Assembly: GCA_964551475.1 (NCBI GenBank)
Contig: CAZKCI010000020.1
Location: 1 to 10,592 of the forward strand
Reading direction: 5' to 3'
DNA length: 10,592 nt
Source: CAZKCI01 sp964551475
Lineage (GTDB): Bacteria > Auribacterota > Erginobacteria > Erginobacterales > CAZKCI01
The notes beneath the pieces are model-generated. The model was given only the letters and a program-made list of their open reading frames with translations, ran no database searches and was not told the DNA's origin. Of the stretch, positions 5,346 through 10,592 are shown one piece after another; position 1 is the stretch's first letter, and each line of letters opens with the position of its first letter. A program made the translations under genes and the position numbers.

Positions 5346-5387
5346 AGAAAGGGCGGCCTCCCCTTTACTGGAGAAACCGCTCTTTCT
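5346..5387. repeat. Hairpin downstream of the DUF1566 gene
   Basis: AGAAAGGGCGG (5346-5356) pairs with CCGCTCTTTCT (5377-5387), 11 positions with one G-T pair; an inner CTCC/GGAG can pair too. It is 46 nt beyond the stop of the minus-strand gene at 5433 and could end its transcript, but on that strand no T-run follows, so it is not a standard intrinsic terminator. Confidence 0.45.
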
Positions 5388-5432
5388 TACCATGCCCCGA
5401 TTGATCGGAGCTCGAAAAGGTCAAAGGCACGG

Positions 5433-6359
5433 CTACTCGCCGCCACGGACCGCGCGAACATAGTAGTCATCGGCCTTATTGCGGTTGAGCACGTAGCCAC
5501 GGTCGAAATACATGTACCAGGCGTAGCCCGTAGAGCCCGCGTAGGTACTGCCGGACCAGTAGTAGTCCGACCGGGTATTCGGGAAATATGTGGTATTGAT
5601 TGCGGGAGCAGAAGTTCCGAAATCGGCCAGCGAGTGAAGTTCTCTTATGTTCGGCAACCTCCAATCGGAATAGCCGGCAAAAGTCAGCCCTTCCGCCCAG
5701 TCAATCGCCTCGTTCCAGGTCCTGGTGCCGCCGGAGTAACATCCGGCCCCGTTTCCATCCGAAGTCCACATCAGACCAGTCACTTTGTCGGTAGTAACAA
5801 TCTCACCGTTCCCGGCCGGATCGGAGGTCTGGTAATTGAAGGCCATGCCTTTCTGGTACGTGCCATCATCGCCTGTCTGATAATTGAACGTTTGCCCGGT
5901 CTTGAGCAGGCCCCGGATTCTGGTTTTCCCTGGTGAAATCGCGACATCGGTGGAACCGCCGAAGTAAACCCGGGTGACGTTTCTTACCGCCCAGAGGCCG
6001 GCGCTTCCCCGGAAGGTGGCGACATCGTCCATGCCGTCGCCATTATAATCCCCGGGCTTGGCCTCATCACTCCCGCCTCCGAAATAGACCCGGGTGACAT
6101 CCCGGACGGACCATAATCCGCCGGTTGCCCGGAAGATCGCCGCCTGATCCATCCCACTCCCGTCATAATCCCCCGGAACGGGGATGTCGCCAGTGGATCC
6201 CATGTAAATCCGGGTCACTCCCCGGACCGACCAGAGGCCGGAACTGGCTTGAAAAACAGCTATATCTCCCGTCCCGTCCCCGTTGAAGTCCGCCGCCAGA
6301 GAAACCAAGCCGAAGCCCAGGCCCAACAGCACTACCAACCCCATCGCCCATCTCTTCAT
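5433..6359 (-). CDS. Exported FG-GAP-like repeat protein with C-terminal DUF1566/Lcl domain
   Basis: 308 residues. ATG 6359 has GAGGAGGGGAAG directly upstream; the in-frame GTG at 6380 would put that site inside the coding region. Residues 1-22 are a Sec signal peptide, and the first repeat begins at once with DFNGDG (24-29). Three repeats of exactly 40 residues follow (Asp24, Asp64, Asp104), each with a D-x-N/D-G-x-G loop, an A-x-FR/Q segment, and W-S/A-VR-x-VTR-xYxG. Residues 150 to 308 fit DUF1566 (Lcl C-terminal, C-type-lectin-like fold): KTGQTFNYQTGDDG (153-166), TGLMWTSDG (194-202), WRLPNIRELHSL (233-244), YYWSGSTYAGSTGYAWYM (266-283) and the terminal YYVRAVRGGE. It probably acts outside the cytoplasm as a binding or display protein. 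Lcl-type domains are also common targets of diversity-generating retroelements, but no template repeat or reverse transcriptase is visible here. Confidence 0.88.
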   Translation of the reverse strand: MKRWAMGLVVLLGLGFGLVSLAADFNGDGTGDIAVFQASSGLWSVRGVTRIYMGSTGDIPVPGDYDGSGMDQAAIFRATGGLWSVRDVTRVYFGGGSDEAKPGDYNGDGMDDVATFRGSAGLWAVRNVTRVYFGGSTDVAISPGKTRIRGLLKTGQTFNYQTGDDGTYQKGMAFNYQTSDPAGNGEIVTTDKVTGLMWTSDGNGAGCYSGGTRTWNEAIDWAEGLTFAGYSDWRLPNIRELHSLADFGTSAPAINTTYFPNTRSDYYWSGSTYAGSTGYAWYMYFDRGYVLNRNKADDYYVRAVRGGE

Positions 6360-6403
6360 CTTCCCCTCCTCTTGGTTCACTTTTGTCTCACCTTCCGTTC
6401 TAT

Positions 6404-6440
6404 AAAAAAACCCGGCCAGATATCGCTATCCGAGCCGGGT
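6404..6440 (-). terminator. Rho-independent terminator of the 6493-8271 gene
   Basis: On the minus strand ACCCGGC (6440-6434) pairs with GCCGGGT (6416-6410), with an inner GATA/TATC pair in the loop, followed by a run of seven T (6410-6404) and ATAG. It lies about 50 nt past the stop at 6493 and about 45 nt before the start of the next gene at 6359, which implies separate transcription of the two. Confidence 0.85.
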
Positions 6441-6492
6441 CAGTCTTGCCGAACCTCATGTCCCCAGTCTGTTCTCCCGATACCTTCCATAG

Positions 6493-8271
6493 CTATCTGG
6501 TAACGGGGATGTCTCCGGCTGTTCCGAAGAAGGTCCGGGTGAGCCCCGGAACGATCCAGAGACCGGTGCTCGGACGGAAGGCCCCGGGATCATCGTGAGA
6601 GTTGCCGTCGTAGTCGCCCGGGCGCGGCAGATAGGTGTTCCCCCCGAAGCAAAGCCGCGTGTAGTCCTTGACCAGCCAATAGCCGAAAGCAGGACGGTAG
6701 ACAGCGCATTCGGTCCTGCTGTCGCCGTTGTAATCGGCCGGAACCGGGATGTCGCTCTCGCTGCCGAAGTATATGCGGGTGATCTGATTGACCGCCCACA
6801 TCCCCGCCGCTTTCCGGAAGAGGGCGGTGTCGGCTGTCCCGTCGCCGTTGTAATCGCCGGGAACTGGCAGATCGGTCGAACTCCCGAAATACCAGCGGGT
6901 GAGATTGAAGATGGCCCACTGGCTTTTCGATGAGCGGAAGACGCCGATGTCTGTCCGTCCATCGCCGTCATAGTCTTCGGGGACGGGACGATCTCCGGAA
7001 ACCCCGAAAATGACGCGGGTGATATTCCGGACCCCCCACAACCCCTGAGAGGGGCGGAAGATGGTGGCATCCGTCGTCCCGTCGCCATCAAAGTCTCCCG
7101 AGCTCGGGTAATCCGAGGGGGAGCCGAAATAGATGTTGGTGAGGTTCCGGATCGCCCACATGCCGGACGCCGAACGGTAAACCGCCAGTTCCGAGGTTCC
7201 GTCCCCGTTGTAGTCGCCGGAGGCTAGGATGATGGGGAGAGGCGTCGGAGTGGGTATATGAACGGCAGGTGTCGGAGTTGGCATGAGCACAACGGGAGTG
7301 GGACTGGCGACGACCTCATCTACGGGGTATGCGGTGCTGTTGAGATAATAGTTACGCGACCCCAGGCTGTAGGTGATGACCATGTCCCCCAGAGTCGGGC
7401 AGTCGTATTCCGGTGCCCGACCGTCTTCCACGATATCGTAAGTGGTCCGAAAGACGCTGGTGCACCCGGCCCAGGTGACGTAGGTAGCCCCGCTCCCATC
7501 GGAGTACGTCAGCCTCCCCTTGAGTCGGTCGACCGCCGTCCAGCGGGGATGGCCGAAGTTGGTTCCTCCGTTGATGACCGCCAGGTTGTGTTTCAAGTCG
7601 TTGACGTAAGAACTGCTTGAAGAGGAATCGCTCCCGTGATGGTTGACATGGATCACATCGACGCCATACGCGGGATCAAGATAAGGCTTGGCCGGGGGAT
7701 ACCCGATCAAAGCCGAGGAAAGGATGCTCTCGTTGCTTTCCAGGTCTCCGGCCGTGATGTAGTCAAATCCCCCATACTCGATCAATAGGCAGATGCTTTG
7801 ATTGTTGTCGCTTGTTCCTCCCTGTGAGCCGTCGATGAATGCGCCGTATCTTCCGACGCAGGTGGCGTGAGCACCAGAACCCAAGTCGATCACCACCCCG
7901 AGCGGGATCTTGACGCCCTTCCCGAATCCGTAATTCTCGCCGCAGTGGTAAATGGTGCCGGCCGTATAACCGCTGTCCAAGACGGCGTCCAGCCCCCCGT
8001 AGTGATCGCTATCATCGTGGGAGGCTATGACATAACTCAGGTGGCGCGATCCGGCCGGGAAGATGGTGTTCAGATAGGGAACGACATCGCTGTACCCCGC
8101 GTCGTTCTTCCCTCCGTCGATCAGGATGGAGGTCCCGTTGGGGCCGATGACGAGCTCGCTGGAGCCTTGGCCGACATCTATGCAGTGGACTTGGAGCTGC
8201 TGGGGAAAAGAGAGCGGCACGAGCAGAGTGAAAATCCCGACTAGGGACGAGAATAGGCCGTATGTTCTCAT
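6493..8271 (-). CDS. Exported ComEC-type metallo-beta-lactamase enzyme fused to six 40-residue FG-GAP-like repeats
   Basis: 592 residues from ATG 8271 (GTG 8277 is an in-frame alternative; neither has a strong ribosome-binding site). Residues 1 to about 23 are a signal peptide. Residues 26 to about 300 are the MBL domain of the ComEC/Rec2 type: CIDVGQG (30-36), LIDGG (50-54), the metal-binding SHDDSDHYGG (84-93), AGDLE (174-178), VNHHGS (209-214) and FGHPR (239-243). The usual VGQGD is VGQGS here; the HxDxDH metal motif is intact. A Pro/Thr linker (about 322-347) with repeated PTP follows. Residues 352-592 hold six repeats of exactly 40 residues, with GDYNGDG-like loops that decay in the last two (ADYNGDS, GDYDGNS), ending GDIPVTR. 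There are no ComEC membrane helices. Likely an exported hydrolase, substrate unknown, presented on a repeat stalk or partial propeller. Confidence 0.88.
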   Translation of the reverse strand: MRTYGLFSSLVGIFTLLVPLSFPQQLQVHCIDVGQGSSELVIGPNGTSILIDGGKNDAGYSDVVPYLNTIFPAGSRHLSYVIASHDDSDHYGGLDAVLDSGYTAGTIYHCGENYGFGKGVKIPLGVVIDLGSGAHATCVGRYGAFIDGSQGGTSDNNQSICLLIEYGGFDYITAGDLESNESILSSALIGYPPAKPYLDPAYGVDVIHVNHHGSDSSSSSSYVNDLKHNLAVINGGTNFGHPRWTAVDRLKGRLTYSDGSGATYVTWAGCTSVFRTTYDIVEDGRAPEYDCPTLGDMVITYSLGSRNYYLNSTAYPVDEVVASPTPVVLMPTPTPAVHIPTPTPLPIILASGDYNGDGTSELAVYRSASGMWAIRNLTNIYFGSPSDYPSSGDFDGDGTTDATIFRPSQGLWGVRNITRVIFGVSGDRPVPEDYDGDGRTDIGVFRSSKSQWAIFNLTRWYFGSSTDLPVPGDYNGDGTADTALFRKAAGMWAVNQITRIYFGSESDIPVPADYNGDSRTECAVYRPAFGYWLVKDYTRLCFGGNTYLPRPGDYDGNSHDDPGAFRPSTGLWIVPGLTRTFFGTAGDIPVTR

Positions 8272-8341
8272 TTTCACAGCTGCTAGCGGGGCTTCACTCA
8301 GCCCACGGGGGGCCTGACCTTGGCCCGATTAAGTACAATAC

Positions 8342-8368
8342 GTTATAGCATATCGCTGAGATATGCAA
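8342..8368 (-). promoter_or_regulatory. Possible promoter with overlapping palindrome upstream of the MBL-repeat gene
   Basis: On the minus strand TTGCAT (8368-8363) and TATAAC (8347-8342) are only 15 bp apart, which is short. The spacer is formed by a 7-bp inverted repeat, GCATATC-N5-GATATGC (8348-8366), which could be a regulator site. It lies about 70 nt before the ATG at 8271. Confidence 0.3.
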
Positions 8369-8458
8369 AACCAGCCGGGATCGCCGAGATACGGCCGCCT
8401 GTTGGAATTATCCGCCTGGGCAAGACGCTAGAGATGGCCAGGGAAACATTCGTAACGT

Positions 8459-9850
8459 TTATTGGCCGCCCGGCGGCGCGGCTTTGGGAGGGTTCGGGAC
8501 GGGAGGAATTGCTTTGGCATAGCCAGTTTTAATGCGGTCTCGAATCTTCTCCAGCGTCTTAGGGCCAATCCCCGGCACGTTTACGATGTCGTCGATGGTC
8601 TTGAAAGAGCCGTGTTCGGAGCGGTACTGAATAATCGCTCTGGCCCTGGTGTTGCCGATCATCGGCAACTTATCCAATTCGGCCGGGCCCGCCGTGTTGA
8701 TGTTGATTTTATCCCACTCCGGGACCGGCTTCGTCGGGGCGGTTGCATTTGTCGGCTTGATCTGCCTCGCCGTCCATACCTGGTACCTCTTCCCGTCGCT
8801 CTCCACTCGGATATCGCCGCTATCGTCAGTGCGGAGACACTCGCAACCGGCTTGCTCTAATCGGGCTAGCATGTCTTTGTGGGGATGGCCGAAGGAGTTA
8901 CCCTTACCACAGCTGATGATCGCCACATCCGGCTTCATCGTCAGCAGCAGCTCCCGACTGGTGGCATGATGGCTGCCGTGATGGCCGGCCTTCAAGATCT
9001 GGCATCGGCCAAGCGCTTTGGAGGAGAGCAAAGCCTGTTCCGCCGGCTCGGCGGCATCACCGGGGAACAGGAACTTGATCTCTCCGAAGCTGAGCTGCGT
9101 CACTACGGAACAGTCGTTAGTGTCTTCGTACAAGGCTTCCGGCGGGCTCAATATCTTCAGCGTCACCTCGCCGAACTGGTAAGTATCGCCCGCCCGGCCC
9201 AGGACATAAGGGATGCCCCTGCTTTTGACGAGAGAGAGGAGATCTTCGTAGATTTTAGTGGTGTGGGGCTTACCCGGATCGACGAGCTTCTTCGCGCTGA
9301 TGGCATTGATGATCGCTCCCAAGCCTCCGATATGGTCGGCATCGGGATGAGTAGCGATGACCAGGTCAAGACGGTGTACCCCGTGGGCGTTTAGATACTT
9401 CACCACCTGGGCTCCCGCATCTTCCACTCCGCCGTCGATGAGAATATTTTCGCCACCAGGGCACTGGATCAGAGTGCTGTCTCCCTGGCCCACATCGATG
9501 AAGCTGACGGCGAGTTTCTTGCCGTCGAGCCCATTCTCCCTTCCGCATATATCGGGAAGCCTCTCCCAGAGGAATGAGGCGCAATAATCGGCCCGGTTTT
9601 TCACCCCATCCCGGTTCCAATCGGGGTTTCCGAGTGAAAGCGCGTCCAGGCTTTGCAGGGCGGTCCGATACTTCTCCAACGAGCTCTGGGTCTGCCCCCC
9701 TTGGCGGAGTTGATCGGCTTCCCGAATCACCAGATAGGCTTTCTGGAACAGGGAGGCGGGATCTTCCTGGGCGGAGAGTATCAGATCAGGCGACAGGAAG
9801 AAGATCAGAGATACGATTGCGACAGCGAATGCTCCCCGATATATTTTCAC
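8459..9850 (-). CDS. Exported ComEC-type metallo-beta-lactamase enzyme with C-terminal ComEA helix-hairpin-helix domain
   Basis: 463 residues from GTG 9850, chosen because GGGGA lies just upstream and a clean signal peptide follows (MKIYRGAFAVAIVSLIFFLS, then LILSA before Gln27). A TTG at 9934 in the same frame would bury the signal. Residues 30-75 are helical and TPR-like (SLFQKAYLVIREADQLRQGG at 33-52). The MBL domain covers about 112-352: FIDVGQGDS (117-125), ILIDGG (136-141), the metal motif THPDADHIGG (167-176), FPGDA (262-266), AGHHGSHH (288-295) and FGHPH (320-324). Residues 380-440 are a ComEA-type HhH pair: INTAGPAELDKLPMIG (384-399), then FKTIDDIVNVPGIGPKTLEK (416-435). A Pro-rich tail closes it. 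ComEA binds double-stranded DNA in competence, and the ComEC MBL domain is thought to act on DNA; here both are joined without a channel domain. It lies 98 nt downstream of the repeat gene at 9950 on the same strand. Confidence 0.9.
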   Translation of the reverse strand: MKIYRGAFAVAIVSLIFFLSPDLILSAQEDPASLFQKAYLVIREADQLRQGGQTQSSLEKYRTALQSLDALSLGNPDWNRDGVKNRADYCASFLWERLPDICGRENGLDGKKLAVSFIDVGQGDSTLIQCPGGENILIDGGVEDAGAQVVKYLNAHGVHRLDLVIATHPDADHIGGLGAIINAISAKKLVDPGKPHTTKIYEDLLSLVKSRGIPYVLGRAGDTYQFGEVTLKILSPPEALYEDTNDCSVVTQLSFGEIKFLFPGDAAEPAEQALLSSKALGRCQILKAGHHGSHHATSRELLLTMKPDVAIISCGKGNSFGHPHKDMLARLEQAGCECLRTDDSGDIRVESDGKRYQVWTARQIKPTNATAPTKPVPEWDKININTAGPAELDKLPMIGNTRARAIIQYRSEHGSFKTIDDIVNVPGIGPKTLEKIRDRIKTGYAKAIPPVPNPPKAAPPGGQ

Positions 9851-9949
9851 GACTTTCCCCGCCGCGGCGAATCTATGAACCGCGGGATAAAAATCAAATG
9901 GTGAAGGCGGCGTCACAAGCTTTTCCCCACCCAAACTTGTCAGCAGTCC

Positions 9950-10592
9950 CTACCGTGTCACCGGGACATCGCCGCTGCTGCCGAAGTAGACCCGGGTCAG
10001 GTTCAGGACCGACCACATCCCCGTCGCGTCGCGGAAGATCGCCAGGTCGTCCGCTCCGTCTCCATCGTAGTCCGGCGGGAGCGGCCAATCGGTGCAGATC
10101 CCCAGGCATTCTCTTGTGACGTTTCGGATCGCCCACATTCCAGAGGATGGCCGGAAGATCCCGCCTTCCCATTGCCCCGTTCCGCTGAAATCGCCGGCGA
10201 CTGGCCTATCCGTGTTCGAGCCGAGATAGAACCTCGTAACGTTCATTACGGACCACATACCTGAAGATGGCCTGAAGACGGCGATATCCGTCGTATCATC
10301 CCCATCGTAGTCGCCTGGGACTGGGCAATCATTGGAAGCCCCGAAGTAGATCTGGGTCTTGAAATATACCGACCACACGCCGGAGCTTTTTCGGAAGGTA
10401 GCTGCGTCGCAAGCTCCGTCTCCGTCGTAATCCCCCGGCACAGGAACATCCCCTGGTTCGCCGAAGAGGAGAGCCCCCACGTCCAGGACAGACCAGAGAC
10501 ATTCTGAGGGACGGAAATAAGCGATATCCGCCGTGCCGTTGCCATCGTAATCCCCACTGACGGGAAGATCACCGCTCGTACCGAAATATGTC
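9950..10592 (-). CDS. FG-GAP-like 40-residue-repeat protein, C-terminal part (runs off right edge)
   Basis: The frame is open from the right edge to a TAG at 9952-9950, giving 213 residues without a start. It contains the end of one repeat (TYFGTSGDLPVS) and five complete repeats of exactly 40 residues, starting GDYDGNG, GDYDGDG, GDYDGDD, GDFSGTG and PDYDGDG. Each ends in YFG-x-x-x-D-x-PVPG or a close variant. The C-terminus GDVPVTR is the same as in the 6493 gene (GDIPVTR), so the two proteins are paralogous over this region. The N-terminal, possibly enzymatic, part lies outside the window. A GTG at 10480 is only an internal codon. The Asp-rich loops suggest calcium binding; an extracellular location is inferred from the paralogs. 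Confidence 0.85.
   Translation of the reverse strand, partial: TYFGTSGDLPVSGDYDGNGTADIAYFRPSECLWSVLDVGALLFGEPGDVPVPGDYDGDGACDAATFRKSSGVWSVYFKTQIYFGASNDCPVPGDYDGDDTTDIAVFRPSSGMWSVMNVTRFYLGSNTDRPVAGDFSGTGQWEGGIFRPSSGMWAIRNVTRECLGICTDWPLPPDYDGDGADDLAIFRDATGMWSVLNLTRVYFGSSGDVPVTR

Larger units (their letters stand above)
5003..5432. other. 430-nt gap without a gene
   Basis: No frame of credible length or composition is seen on either strand. Positions 5045-5135 are clearly more AT-rich than the rest of the window. The gap holds a tRNA 3'-end-like fragment (5017-5046) and two hairpins (5229-5260 and 5346-5387). GTGACG recurs in GTGACGTTTGTGTGACG near 5141-5158. The features could be remnants of an integrated element. 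Confidence 0.6.

Noticed and set aside
9580..9640. EF-hand/dockerin-like loop DWNRDGVKNRAD in the MBL-ComEA protein
   Set aside because: It fits the 12-residue calcium-loop spacing, but the context (NP-DW...VK-x-R-x-x-x-C after a TPR-like helix) matches a common helical NPDWxPxxVKxR-type segment of TPR proteins; a single isolated loop is not good evidence for calcium binding.
9850..9934. Upstream TTG start for the MBL-ComEA gene
   Set aside because: It would add 28 residues ahead of a clear signal peptide and overlaps the short gap after the 9950 gene; GTG 9850 has a better ribosome-binding site.

Overview
The window reads as chromosomal DNA from a GC-rich, Gram-negative-type, probably uncultured bacterium. 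Nearly every gene has an export signal (three lipobox lipoproteins, several Sec signal peptides). The gaps are packed with short palindromic repeats of the kind common in genomes of candidate phyla around the PVC/Omnitrophota-Auribacterota area. That placement is an impression from style, not a phylogenetic result. No ribosomal or universal marker gene is present.

Layout. Positions 1-572 (minus) hold the N-terminal 190 residues of a multi-pass membrane protein cut by the left edge. Positions 573-944 are a repeat-rich gap with a good sigma70-type promoter. Positions 945-2868 (plus) carry an LppM-like lipoprotein, a strong terminator, and a DUF3108 lipoprotein. Positions 2869-3290 are a dispersed-repeat pair plus an 86-bp tandem array of paired inverted hairpins. 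Positions 3395-3793 (minus) encode a small exported Tyr/Pro-rich protein with a terminator. Positions 3905-4200 are a mosaic of other REP-like palindromes. Positions 4295-5002 (plus) encode a TPR lipoprotein. Positions 5003-5432 hold no gene, but contain what looks like a tRNA 3' fragment and two hairpins. From 5433 to the right edge, four genes all run on the minus strand: a 40-residue-repeat protein with a DUF1566/Lcl domain; a ComEC-type metallo-beta-lactamase (MBL) enzyme fused to six of the same repeats; a second ComEC-type MBL enzyme fused to a ComEA helix-hairpin-helix domain; and the C-terminal part of another repeat protein cut by the right edge.

How it may work together (inference). 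The 5433-10592 block is a locus of exported proteins. Three of the four share one exact 40-residue FG-GAP/VCBS-like repeat with Asp-rich, calcium-loop-like motifs. Two carry the soluble ComEC MBL domain without any ComEC membrane channel, and one of these also carries a DNA-binding ComEA domain. Extracytoplasmic nucleic-acid or phosphodiester processing tied to surface display is a reasonable hypothesis, not a demonstrated function. The left half is dominated by lipoproteins separated by REP-like elements that carry a GTAG or GGAG tetranucleotide next to a hairpin, the architecture recognised by REP-associated tyrosine transposases (RAYTs). No such transposase lies in the window.
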